Shown here in pieces: positions 35,061 through 43,176 of a stretch of 64,000 nucleotides of DNA. The stretch lies in assembly GCF_014171475.1 (NCBI RefSeq), contig NZ_CP048817.1, positions 682,001-746,000 of the forward strand, read 5' to 3'. Every line of letters starts with the position of its first letter. The stretch's first letter is position 1. The DNA comes from Sphingomonas sp. So64.6b. GTDB taxonomy: Bacteria > Pseudomonadota > Alphaproteobacteria > Sphingomonadales > Sphingomonadaceae. Below the pieces are notes generated by a model. That model did no database searches, had not been told where the DNA came from, and saw only the letters and a program-made list of their open reading frames with translations. The translations under genes were made by a program, and so were the position numbers.

Positions 35061-35251
35061 GGGTCTGCCGATTGCGGCAATGTTTTGGCTTGTCTATCGC
35101 GTTGCTAGAAGGGCGAGGGGAGTGAATTGATCGCGACCTCATGGATCAGTGTGACTGCTTTCGCCCCGATTGCGGACCTTGGCCGCGTTCTGGAGAATTT
35201 TAATCTGGAGCACTTGATTTGGCGGCCGGGGATGACTGATACCTAGCAACG

Positions 35252-36193
35252 ATGAGCAACTGGAAAACTGCCGGCGTATTGACGCTCGCCGTCTTGGTCG
35301 TCGGATCGCCCGTTGCTGCCTCAGATCGGGCCGCTTTCACACCCGGCAAGGTATCTCGCGACTGCGCCGATTGCCCGGAAATGATCGTCGTTCCGCCGGG
35401 GAAGTTCCTCCTCGGTTCGCCCGAGACTGAAGCCGGCAGAGGCAAGGACGAGGGTCCGCAACAGGCGATTTCGATCGACCGTCCATTCGCGGTCAGCCGC
35501 TACGAAATCACTCGCAGACAATATGAGGGCTTCGTGCGCAATACACATCGCCCGGTCGTCGGCGGCTGCATCACTGACCGCCGGCACATCGGCGATTGGC
35601 AGCCGGACGAACGTTCGAACTTTCGCGACCCAGGCTTTGCGCAACGCCCGGATCATCCTGTCACCTGCATCAGTTGGCAGGATGCGAAAGACTATGTTGC
35701 CTGGCTCAATACCCGTACGCGGGGCGGCTACCGCTTACTGTCCGAAGCGGAGTGGGAATATGCAGCTAGGGCAGGGGGCAGCGGCGCCTACCCTTGGGGC
35801 GACGACCCCAACCAGGCATGTCGCTACATGAATGGCACTGACCAGACAGCGCGCAGGAAATACGTGAAGCTCTCGTACGTTGAGAACTTTGGCACGTGCG
35901 ACGATCGCGTTCTGAACACCGCCGCGGTCGGCTCCTTTCAGCCAAACGCGTTCGGACTTTACGACATGATCGGCAACGTCGGCGAATGGGTCGAAGACTG
36001 TTCGAGCAAGGATTATTCAGAGAGACACGGCAATGCTCAACCGGTGACGGGAGTGTGTGACCGGAGGGTCGTGAGAGGGGGCTCTTGGGGCACAGTTCTG
36101 CGGCAGCTGCGGTCTGCTGAGCGTGTAAACCAAACGGCCACCGACCGAGACGACTCCATCGGCATTCGCGTGGCACTGCACCTGAAAGAGTAA
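35252..36193 (+). CDS. Exported formylglycine-generating-enzyme (SUMF1) domain protein
   Basis: Protein of 313 residues with a signal peptide (MSNWKTAGVLTLAVLVVGSPVAAS). The FGE-sulfatase domain shows MIVVPPGKFLLGSP, RYEITRRQYEGFV, PVTCISWQDAKDYVAWLN, YRLLSEAEWEYAARAG and RRVVRGGSWG. True formylglycine-generating enzymes keep two active-site Cys near the C-terminus; the Cys here (EDCSSKDYS, GVCDRRVV) do not obviously match, so a carbohydrate-binding or structural role is as likely. It lies in an acquired stretch between the desaturase and its decayed 3' copy. Confidence 0.8.
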   Translation: MSNWKTAGVLTLAVLVVGSPVAASDRAAFTPGKVSRDCADCPEMIVVPPGKFLLGSPETEAGRGKDEGPQQAISIDRPFAVSRYEITRRQYEGFVRNTHRPVVGGCITDRRHIGDWQPDERSNFRDPGFAQRPDHPVTCISWQDAKDYVAWLNTRTRGGYRLLSEAEWEYAARAGGSGAYPWGDDPNQACRYMNGTDQTARRKYVKLSYVENFGTCDDRVLNTAAVGSFQPNAFGLYDMIGNVGEWVEDCSSKDYSERHGNAQPVTGVCDRRVVRGGSWGTVLRQLRSAERVNQTATDRDDSIGIRVALHLKE

Positions 36194-36382
36194 CTCGTTC
36201 ATCGGCTGTATTCGGCAGGTAGCAACCCATTCCGGGTCGTTTGCAGCCTGCTTATTGGAAATACGACCGCCTATCGGCTACCGCCCCAGTGCCGGTCGTT
36301 CGACCGCCTGAGCGCCAACCTAGAACCTGCCGGTCCGCTCTCGCCCAATAGCCGACATCAGAAACTTCTGTAGAAGGGTAGG

Positions 36383-36604
36383 ATGAACATCCCGGTATTC
36401 ATTGGACTAGCGCTCATAGTTCACTCTGTCCTTTTGTTGTCTGCAGGGTTCGCAGGCAGAAACATGATGAGCGTTTTCAGAAGCCTACCTGACGCCAGTC
36501 GAGATAAGTCCCCTTCTGCTTTTTGGGTGCTCGCGGGCCTTTATCTCGCACTCGCTGGCCTCGGAGTGGCGATCGCTATCGGAAGCTGGTGCAACGTCCG
36601 CTAA
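36383..36604 (+). CDS. Small membrane protein, two spans, unknown
   Basis: Protein of 73 residues with two hydrophobic helices (MNIPVFIGLALIVHSVLLLS and SAFWVLAGLYLALAGLGVAI) joined by a short polar loop. AGGGTAGG precedes the ATG. No family recognised. Lies in the same acquired stretch as the FGE-domain gene. Confidence 0.5.
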   Translation: MNIPVFIGLALIVHSVLLLSAGFAGRNMMSVFRSLPDASRDKSPSAFWVLAGLYLALAGLGVAIAIGSWCNVR

Positions 36605-36663
36605 CCAACCACTAGCGAAAATTCCCAATGTGGCTCCGTAATGCAGATTGCCCATAAAATATT

Positions 36664-36718
36664 GTGGCGAGCTATCCGGGCCAAGAAGATCGCACGCAGC
36701 ATGATGGTGGCGCGCTAA
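36664..36718 (+). pseudogene. Decayed copy of the desaturase 3' end
   Basis: GCGAGCTATCCGGG (36667-36680) matches the desaturase at 34995 onward. After an internal loss of about 15 bases that breaks frame, bases to 36718 match its last codons (33 of 40 identical), reading KKIARSMMVAR and a TAA stop against KIARSTMVAR in the intact gene. No other desaturase sequence is present. Confidence 0.85.
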
Positions 36719-36790
36719 TCCCCGAAGCGTTCAACGATCGCGCTGCTGGCCATCAAATCCTCCTCGTACCGGGGAGGAGCGGCTTCGGGT

Positions 36791-36831
36791 GTTCAACCGT
36801 TCAATCCGCTATACACTTTGAACGGTTGAAC
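36791..36831. repeat. Left 41-bp inverted repeat of the AAA ATPase module
   Basis: The unit is itself palindromic: GTTCAACCGTTCAA, a 13-base centre, then TTGAACGGTTGAAC. Its reverse complement matches the copy at 38672-38712 in 39 of 41 bases, and the only differences are two adjacent bases in the centre. The ATPase stop codon lies inside it. Confidence 0.9.
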
Positions 36832-37816
36832 ATTCAGCGCCCTGTGCCGCGCCGTCCGCGCGCCGCGCCTTTTTGACCAACCGGTTGACCGTTCCCAGCG
36901 AGACGCCAAGCTCGGCCGCCATTTGGCGTTGGCTCAGGCCATCGGCGATCAGGTCCGCGACATTATCCTGCAACCTGTTCGCTTCGCCCCGGCTGTCCGC
37001 AATGTCGCGCATCGTCCATTGGTTGTCGCTGAACCCCGCCTCGAACGGGGCCGCGTCAGCGCCGGTGAAACCGCGGTTCTTGGTGAAGGTGACGACGAAG
37101 CGCGCGCCATCGGTTGCGAGATAATCGTCCGGCCGGCTGAGCCTCACCACGCTGTCCATCACATCCTCGCGGCGCGAGGTGCCGCGCTGCTCGCCGCCCT
37201 TGCCGGCATGATGGACGAACAGCACGCTGCGTCCGGCGCGACGCTGCGTCAGTGCCCAGTCCTGCACCGATGCCCAGCTCTCCGCTTCATTCTCGCGGCC
37301 CGAACGGCAGATGGTCGACAGATTGTCCACCACGATCAGCTCGGCGTCGCGGATCACCGGCTCGATCTGGCGCCGCCCGACCGGTGTGGAGAGATCGGGC
37401 ATGCCGAACGGGCACAGATCGGATGCCAGCACGCGCAAGCGGCCATCGGCCAAGCCGCCGCTCTGGTCATTCTCCGTGATTCTGGCGAGCCGCTCCTGCA
37501 GCGCGATTGCCGGCATTTCGCCGTCAAGCAGCAGCACAGGCCGGGCAGCGGGCGCCGTCCAGCGCAGGAATCGGCCGCCGGTGGCGACGGCATGCGCCAC
37601 ACCCAGAGCGAAATGCGTCTTGCCGACACCGCGCGGCGCGAACACCATCGCCAGCCCCTTGGCCGGCAACCACGGCGCCAGCAACATTTCGCGGCGGGGG
37701 AATTCCATTTGCAGGAATTCGCCGAGCGACAGCGACACCAGGCCGCCGTGCGGTGCCTGATCGTCTTCGGTCCGATCGTCTTCGGTAAGGTCAAGGTCGG
37801 CAAAGTTGATCAGCAT
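36809..37816 (-). CDS. RecA/RepA-like AAA ATPase with C-terminal helix-turn-helix
   Basis: Protein of 335 residues. The N-terminal RecA-fold domain resembles plasmid RepA helicases and AAA_25 proteins: Walker A is FAPRGVGKTHFALG (about residue 60), Walker B is AELIVVDNLSTI, and SVLFVHHAGKGGEQRGTS is the sensor region. The last 60 residues form a helix-turn-helix (GLSQRQMAAELGVSLGTVNR) that could read a specific DNA site. It begins 2 bases after an uncharacterised partner gene, and its end runs into the left 41-bp inverted repeat. A replication, mobilisation or transposition-related role is plausible but unproven. Confidence 0.75.
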   Translation of the reverse strand: MLINFADLDLTEDDRTEDDQAPHGGLVSLSLGEFLQMEFPRREMLLAPWLPAKGLAMVFAPRGVGKTHFALGVAHAVATGGRFLRWTAPAARPVLLLDGEMPAIALQERLARITENDQSGGLADGRLRVLASDLCPFGMPDLSTPVGRRQIEPVIRDAELIVVDNLSTICRSGRENEAESWASVQDWALTQRRAGRSVLFVHHAGKGGEQRGTSRREDVMDSVVRLSRPDDYLATDGARFVVTFTKNRGFTGADAAPFEAGFSDNQWTMRDIADSRGEANRLQDNVADLIADGLSQRQMAAELGVSLGTVNRLVKKARRADGAAQGAECSTVQSV

Positions 37817-37818
37817 GT

Positions 37819-38379
37819 CTATCCTTTCTGGGTGATGCTAGAATTGGGGGCGACGATAATATTGGGGCGGCGGATGCGGCGCTCGATGATGGTGCTGAGC
37901 GCGGTGGCCAGCGCCGGCGTGGCGCAGCGGATCGTCCGATGGGCGATCAGCCCGGACAGTTCGGGCGCGCCCCAGTCGAGGATCACCGACCCGCGCCCTG
38001 CGGCACGCAGCCAGTCGAGCGCGCTGACATGGAGCATCGGTTCTGCCGAGACGACTGCGCGCAGTTCGGCCTCGCCCAGTGCCCAGGCGATGCCGTGCCG
38101 CAGCCAGTGACGGTGCGGCTCGTCCGGTCGCCACACGACAAGATCGATCAGCGTCCTCCCGTCATGGACCGGCTGCACGAAATAGCGCTTGTTCCCGCCC
38201 GGTTCCCAACCGCCCTGGCGATCGGTCTGCGCCATCGTCAGGCCGATCGGCGGCAAGTCGATAAAGGTTCGCGCCAGCGCCGATTCGCTCACGCCAAGCC
38301 TGGCAAGATAGTCGAGCAGGCGCTGGTCCACCGCCTCGGCCACCGCAATCATCTCTTTCTTCAAGACAGCCGTCCGCAT
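37819..38379 (-). CDS. Unknown protein paired with the AAA ATPase
   Basis: Protein of 186 residues (start 38379; ATG at 38352 also possible). It has a helical N-terminus (IAVAEAVDQRLLDYLARLGV), TMAQTDRQGGWEPGGNKRYF and a mixed alpha/beta middle with RTLIDLVVWRPDEPHRHW. It ends in a basic segment ALSTIIERRIRRPNIIV. I do not recognise the family. Coupling to the ATPase gene (2-base gap) and enclosure within the same inverted repeats suggest they act together. The distribution of the pair outside this genome cannot be judged here. Confidence 0.6.
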   Translation of the reverse strand: MRTAVLKKEMIAVAEAVDQRLLDYLARLGVSESALARTFIDLPPIGLTMAQTDRQGGWEPGGNKRYFVQPVHDGRTLIDLVVWRPDEPHRHWLRHGIAWALGEAELRAVVSAEPMLHVSALDWLRAAGRGSVILDWGAPELSGLIAHRTIRCATPALATALSTIIERRIRRPNIIVAPNSSITQKG

Positions 38380-38510
38380 TGCCCCGATCCCACTGATTTC
38401 CGAGCCTGACCGGCGATTCGCCGATACCGGGCATGGCTCTGGCAGGAGTCGTGATGCGGTTGAATCGACGCTGTCTGGAGGGGAGCGAACCGACGCTTTT
38501 CTATCTGCTT

Positions 38511-38606
38511 CCCCGGCGCAGGCCGGGGCCCAGTCGGTAAGCAGTTATTGGTTGGCGTTGCGCTTCGTTACCCAGGCCTTCGCGACTGGCCCCGGCCTGC
38601 GCCGGG
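38511..38606. repeat. Long imperfect inverted repeat (REP-like)
   Basis: CCCCGGCGCAGGCCGGGG and the following CCAGTCG (38511-38536) are repeated inverted at 38583-38606 with one single-base indel, enclosing 46 bases. The sequence is typical of dispersed GC-rich elements of sphingomonads. It lies upstream of the 186-residue gene and inside the 41-bp repeats. Confidence 0.7.
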
Positions 38607-38671
38607 TAAGCGCTCGATACAGGGAGCGGTATGACGCACCGATGGCCCAAATCGGTTGATCGAGGGGCGAT

Positions 38672-38712
38672 GTTCAACCGTTCAAGATGTATAGCGGATT
38701 GAACGGTTGAAC
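38672..38712. repeat. Right 41-bp inverted repeat of the AAA ATPase module
   Basis: Same palindromic unit as 36791-36831 in inverted orientation (39 of 41). It ends 21 bases before the lptG stop codon. No obvious flanking target duplication: left outer bases CTTCGGGT, right outer bases GCCGCCCA. Confidence 0.9.
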
Positions 38713-38733
38713 GCCGCCCACAGGACCGGCGGA

Positions 38734-39831
38734 TTATTCCTCCGTCCGCACCAGCACCGCTTCGCCGATCAGGAAGAACAGCAGGAACGGCGCCCAGGCG
38801 GCGAGGAAGGGCGGATAGGCGCCGAGATTGCCCATCGCGAGCGCGAAATTATCCGCCACGAAGAAGGTGAAGCCAAGCATCATGCCGATCACCGCGCGCA
38901 GAAACAGCTTGCCCGACCGCGCCACGCCGAACGCCGCGACCGCGCCGAGCAGCGGCATCAGGATCGACGAAAGCGGCCCGGACAGCTTGTGCCATGCCGC
39001 GCCCTCCAGCGCCTTGGTCGGCCGGCCGGCATCGGCGAGATCGCTGATTGCCGCGCGTAATGCACCAAAGGACAGGCCATCGGCATCGACCGTGGCAAGC
39101 GTGAACTGGTCGGGACGAACGCCTTCCGCCACGGTGATCGTGCCGAGCGGGACGAGCTTGCCGCTCTTGACGTCGAACCGCTTCACGCCCTCGATCCGCC
39201 AGGCCTTGCCGGTATAGGTCCCGCGCTTGCCCTCGATGATGCTGACCAGATTGCCCTTTTCGCGATCGTACAGCTTGATGCCGGCAAGCACGGCGCCCGC
39301 GCCCTTGCCCTTGATCTGGTCGACCTGGATCAAATCGTCGCCGTCGCGCACCCAGACATTGGATCGGTCGCCGCGATCGATCGGCAAGGGGCCATATTCG
39401 ACCTTCTGCCACTGGTTGAGCGTCGCCGTCGCGCGCGACACGATGCGGTCGTTAAAGGCGAAGGAAATGATCGCCACCGCGAAGCTCGCGATGATCAGCG
39501 GCGCCAGCACCTGATGCGCGGACAGGCCCGATGCCTTGAGTGCGATGATCTCGCTGTTCTGGTTCATCTGCGTCAGCGTCAGGATCGTGCCCAGCAACAC
39601 CGAGAAGGGCAGGACAAAGGCGATGATCTGCGGCGCGCGCAAGCTGACATAGCGCCAGATCTCGGCATCGCCATTGCCCGCCTGGCCCAGGATATTGCCG
39701 GTCTGACCAAGCAGGTCGAGCGCCTGCAGCACCAGCACCATTGCGGCCAGGATCGCAAAGGTGCGCACGATAAACAGCCGCGCCATATAGACGGCAACAA
39801 CGCGTGACGGGAAGAATTGCAGAAAGTTCAT
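38734..39831 (-). CDS. lptG: LPS export permease LptG
   Basis: Inner-membrane permease of the LptB2FG transporter that extracts lipopolysaccharide (or the sphingomonad glycosphingolipid counterpart) from the inner membrane. The 365-residue protein has six membrane spans, three at each end, around a periplasmic beta-jellyroll (about 125-260, NVWVRDGDDLIQVDQIKGKG). PLPIDRG and MNQNSEIIALKASGLSAHQV (coupling helix) are typical. It overlaps lptF by 4 bases. Confidence 0.92.
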   Translation of the reverse strand: MNFLQFFPSRVVAVYMARLFIVRTFAILAAMVLVLQALDLLGQTGNILGQAGNGDAEIWRYVSLRAPQIIAFVLPFSVLLGTILTLTQMNQNSEIIALKASGLSAHQVLAPLIIASFAVAIISFAFNDRIVSRATATLNQWQKVEYGPLPIDRGDRSNVWVRDGDDLIQVDQIKGKGAGAVLAGIKLYDREKGNLVSIIEGKRGTYTGKAWRIEGVKRFDVKSGKLVPLGTITVAEGVRPDQFTLATVDADGLSFGALRAAISDLADAGRPTKALEGAAWHKLSGPLSSILMPLLGAVAAFGVARSGKLFLRAVIGMMLGFTFFVADNFALAMGNLGAYPPFLAAWAPFLLFFLIGEAVLVRTEE

Positions 39832-41027
39832 GTGGTTGCGGCCTCAGGCCGACGCCCGGGCAGGCGCCGCATGATCGCCTTGCCGATCTTGCCGATCACT
39901 CGTTCGAGCGCGCCGATCGGCTGACCGTCGGGCACATAGGCGATGGTGTAATACATCCACAGCACCAGCCCGGCGAAAAACAGGAATGGTGTCCACAACG
40001 CGATCAGCGGGTCGATCCGGCCAAGGCCGCCGATCGCCTCGGCATATTGGTTCACCTTGTGATAGGTTACCACCATCACGATCGCCAGGAACACGCCAAG
40101 CGCGGAGGAGGATCGCTTCGGCGGCACGCCAAGCGCGAGCGCAAGCAATGGCAGCAGGAACATCGTCGCGACTTCGACGACGCGGAAGTGGAAGGCGGAC
40201 CGGCTGGTATCGCGCAATTCCGCGCCCGCCTTCGGATCGCCGCCGATCCGCGCCAGTTCGGGCAGGGTCAGTTCAAGGTTGCGCTCGCCGCGCTGGCGGA
40301 AATTGCCGTATTTGGGCAGCGGGATCGGCAAATTGTGCGTGCTGAAGGTCAGCACCCGGGGCGTCGCGATGCCGGGCGCCTCGTTAATCAGCACGCCGTT
40401 GCTCAGCTGGAAGACGATCTCTTCGGGATTGTCGGTGGCGAGGAACTTGCCGCTTTCCGCCGTCACCGCATAGGCCGCGCCGTCCTTGGTCACCGCCTTG
40501 ACGAAGATGCCCGACAATTTGCGGCCCTGATCGCGGCTCCGCTCGATGCGCACCGTCATCCTGTCGCTGAAATGCGTGAACTCGCCGACCTTGATCGACG
40601 CACCGAGCGCACCGGTGCGGAGTTCGAAACGCAATCCCTCATAGGCATAGCGCGCATAGGGTTGGACGAAGCCGACGATCGCCAGATTGACCGCCGCGAG
40701 GAAGATCGCGAACATGTATGGCACGCGCAACAGCCGCCAATAGCTCATGCCCACGCCGCGCATCACGTCGAGTTCGGACGTCGTGGCAAGCTTGCGAAAG
40801 GCGAGCAGCACGCCGAGCAGCAGGCCGATCGGGATGCCCAGCCCGAGATATTCGGGGAGCAGGTTGGCCAGCATCTTCCACACCACGGCAACCGGCCCGC
40901 CCTCGGTGGCGACGAAGTCAAACAGGCGCAGCATGCGGTCGAGCACCAGCAGCATCGCCGAGATGACGAGCGTGGAGATCAGCGGCACCGCGATAAGCCG
41001 GACCATGTAGCGATCGATGGATTTCAT
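39828..41027 (-). CDS. lptF: LPS export permease LptF
   Basis: Partner permease of LptG, 399 residues, with the same six-span plus jellyroll layout. MKSIDRYMVRLIAVPLISTL opens it; coupling helix FRKLATTSELDVMRGVGMSY; C-terminal SSSALGVFLAIVMVVTYHK. Upstream gene of the lptF-lptG operon on the minus strand. In a sphingolipid-making organism that may lack classical LPS the cargo could be glycosphingolipid; this is inference. Confidence 0.92.
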   Translation of the reverse strand: MKSIDRYMVRLIAVPLISTLVISAMLLVLDRMLRLFDFVATEGGPVAVVWKMLANLLPEYLGLGIPIGLLLGVLLAFRKLATTSELDVMRGVGMSYWRLLRVPYMFAIFLAAVNLAIVGFVQPYARYAYEGLRFELRTGALGASIKVGEFTHFSDRMTVRIERSRDQGRKLSGIFVKAVTKDGAAYAVTAESGKFLATDNPEEIVFQLSNGVLINEAPGIATPRVLTFSTHNLPIPLPKYGNFRQRGERNLELTLPELARIGGDPKAGAELRDTSRSAFHFRVVEVATMFLLPLLALALGVPPKRSSSALGVFLAIVMVVTYHKVNQYAEAIGGLGRIDPLIALWTPFLFFAGLVLWMYYTIAYVPDGQPIGALERVIGKIGKAIMRRLPGRRPEAATT

Positions 41028-41136
41028 CGGGCGGGGGACGGGCTTTCAAGATGGGCGGGCAAGAAGAGGGCGGGATGCCCAGCGTGACGGCGTCAACGGG
41101 CTATATCCGGGGTGCGACGCTACGTCAGCCGGAAAA

Positions 41137-43125
41137 TCATTCGGCCGCTATGCTTTGATGGGGGCTATGAGCGGAGCTATCGGCGGGAAGCGGATCGTGC
41201 GGCGCGGTCGGGCGATCGAGCGCCATCGCCGCAGCGATGCCACGCTCCAGCGCGGTCATCGTGAAGGGTTTGCGCAGCACATGGTTGCCGCCGAACTCCG
41301 CTTCGCTCGCCTCGCCGGCATAACCGGTCACGAACAGCACCGCGACATGAGGGTAATCGGTTCTCAGACCGGCGATCATCTCCGGGCCGGTCTGACCCGG
41401 CATCAGCACGTCGGACACGATCAGGTCGATATTGTCGGCCGCACGCAGGAATGCCGGCGCGCTCAGCGGATCGCTGCACGCGATCGCGCGGTGGCCGAGT
41501 TCCTCCAATGCGCCCAACGTCGCGGCAAGCACGCGCTGGTCGTCCTCGACGACGAGGATGTCGAGCAAGGCCGGTGCCACCGGCTCGGGGGCCGCAGCGA
41601 GCGGTTCCTTCACCGAAGATTGCGCGGTGGTATCGCGCGGCAAATAAAGCGTCACGGTGGTGCCCTTGCCGGGCGCGGACTGCAGCCCGATCTCGCCTTC
41701 CGCCTGACGCACAAAGGCGAATATCTGGCTCAGGCCAAGGCCCGTACCCTTGCCCACCGGTTTGGTCGTGAAAAAGGGCTCGAACACCCGCTCCATCACT
41801 TCGGGCGTCATGCCGTATCCCGTATCGGTCACCGCGATCGTCACATATTGACCGGCCGGGCAATTGCCCACCGCATGCTCGGCCAGTTGTGTGCCGGCGG
41901 TGACGATGGTCAGCGTGCCCCGGCCGTCCATCGCATCGCGCGCATTGACCGCAAGGTTGAGCACGGCATTTTCGAGCTGATGGCGGTCGGCTCGGGTCAA
42001 CCAGCCCTGGCCCTGATCACGCGCGACGACGGTGATCGCATCGCCAAGCGTGCGATCGAGCAGGTCGGACATGCCGGTGATCAACTCGCCCGCCGCGATC
42101 GGCTCGAGCCGCAGCGATTCCTCGCGCGAAAAGGCCAGCAGCTGGCGCGTCAGCGCGGCGGCGCGGTTGGCACCCTCCATCGCGCTTTCGATATGGCGCA
42201 ACGCGGGGCTGGACGTCTTGCTCAAATTGCGTTTGGCAAGTTCCAGTCCGCCCAGAACGACCGCCAGCATATTGTTGAAATCATGGGCAATACCGCCGGT
42301 CAACTGCCCAACCGCTTCCATCTTCTGGACCTGGCGCAGCTTGCTTTCCTGCAGCCGCAATTCCTCGGTTGCCTGCGCCACCGCCGCCTCCAGTTCAAGC
42401 GACCGCTCGCGTTCCGTCTCCGCTTCGGCACGGGCGGTGGCGCGCTGGCCGAGCGCATCGACGGTCAGCCATCCCAGCGCGATCGCGCCAAGCACGATCA
42501 GGACCCCGAATACGACCAGCACGCGTGCCACGTTGTTCGACTGATCGACCGAGCGCATCGCCGCGCCGGTGCGCCGGTCGAGCAGCTGGCGTTCCTCCGC
42601 AATGATGCCGTCGAGCTGCTGGTTGATCTCGTTTAGCGCGGGTGCCTTGCGTGCCTGGTAATACCGCGCAAGGGCCTGGTTGTTCTTGCCGTAATTGGTG
42701 CTGAGTGCGGTCAGCGACAATTCGCTGCCGCGCGCGTTGTAAGCGCGACGCAGCGCGTCGATCCGCTTTTGTTGCGGCGGATTGTCGCCGGTGACCACAT
42801 CAAGCCGGTTGATCTGCTGCCCGGCAAGCTGCCATTCCTCGAAATAGAGCCGGCCAAGTTCCTTGTCGGCGCTGATCACATAGCGGCCGAGTGATGCCTC
42901 CGATCGCGCGATCGTCCCCGACAGGGTGCGCGACAGGATCATCACCTCGTAACTATGCGATTGTGCCCGGGTCGCCCGTTCGCGCTGGCGATTGGCTTCC
43001 CCCAAAGTGACGACCAGCGCGATGAGCACAGCCGCGCCGAGCAACGCCATCATGACCAGCATGATGGTGCGCCAGGGGGTTTGCCGCCCTGTCGAAACCT
43101 CGATCTCGCCCTCGATCCCACTCAT
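41137..43125 (-). CDS. Hybrid sensor histidine kinase/response regulator with CHASE3 domain
   Basis: Protein of 662 residues. It has two membrane spans (about 21-42 and 202-225) around a CHASE3 periplasmic sensor (RTLSGTIARSEASLGRYVIS). A coiled stretch leads to HisKA with GGIAHDFNNMLAVVLGGLEL (His acceptor), then HATPase with LNLAVNARDAM (N-box), DTGYGM and GKGTGLGLS (G boxes). The C-terminal receiver has LIVSDVLMPGQTG. All kinase motifs are intact. Signal and target are unknown. It is 51 bases downstream of spt on the same strand. ATG at 43125 (MSGIEGE) preferred over 43152. Confidence 0.9.
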   Translation of the reverse strand: MSGIEGEIEVSTGRQTPWRTIMLVMMALLGAAVLIALVVTLGEANRQRERATRAQSHSYEVMILSRTLSGTIARSEASLGRYVISADKELGRLYFEEWQLAGQQINRLDVVTGDNPPQQKRIDALRRAYNARGSELSLTALSTNYGKNNQALARYYQARKAPALNEINQQLDGIIAEERQLLDRRTGAAMRSVDQSNNVARVLVVFGVLIVLGAIALGWLTVDALGQRATARAEAETERERSLELEAAVAQATEELRLQESKLRQVQKMEAVGQLTGGIAHDFNNMLAVVLGGLELAKRNLSKTSSPALRHIESAMEGANRAAALTRQLLAFSREESLRLEPIAAGELITGMSDLLDRTLGDAITVVARDQGQGWLTRADRHQLENAVLNLAVNARDAMDGRGTLTIVTAGTQLAEHAVGNCPAGQYVTIAVTDTGYGMTPEVMERVFEPFFTTKPVGKGTGLGLSQIFAFVRQAEGEIGLQSAPGKGTTVTLYLPRDTTAQSSVKEPLAAAPEPVAPALLDILVVEDDQRVLAATLGALEELGHRAIACSDPLSAPAFLRAADNIDLIVSDVLMPGQTGPEMIAGLRTDYPHVAVLFVTGYAGEASEAEFGGNHVLRKPFTMTALERGIAAAMALDRPTAPHDPLPADSSAHSPHQSIAAE

Positions 43126-43176
43126 TGCGCACGAATCTACACGCTCGCGCAACGCGTGGGAAGCCGCCGCTTGGGT

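Noticed and set aside
35252..36193. True sulfatase-activating formylglycine-generating enzyme
   Set aside because: The paired active-site Cys are not clearly present and no sulfatase gene is nearby.
39804..42636. Long plus-strand frames opposite lptF and the hybrid kinase
   Set aside because: Antisense shadows of well-supported genes.
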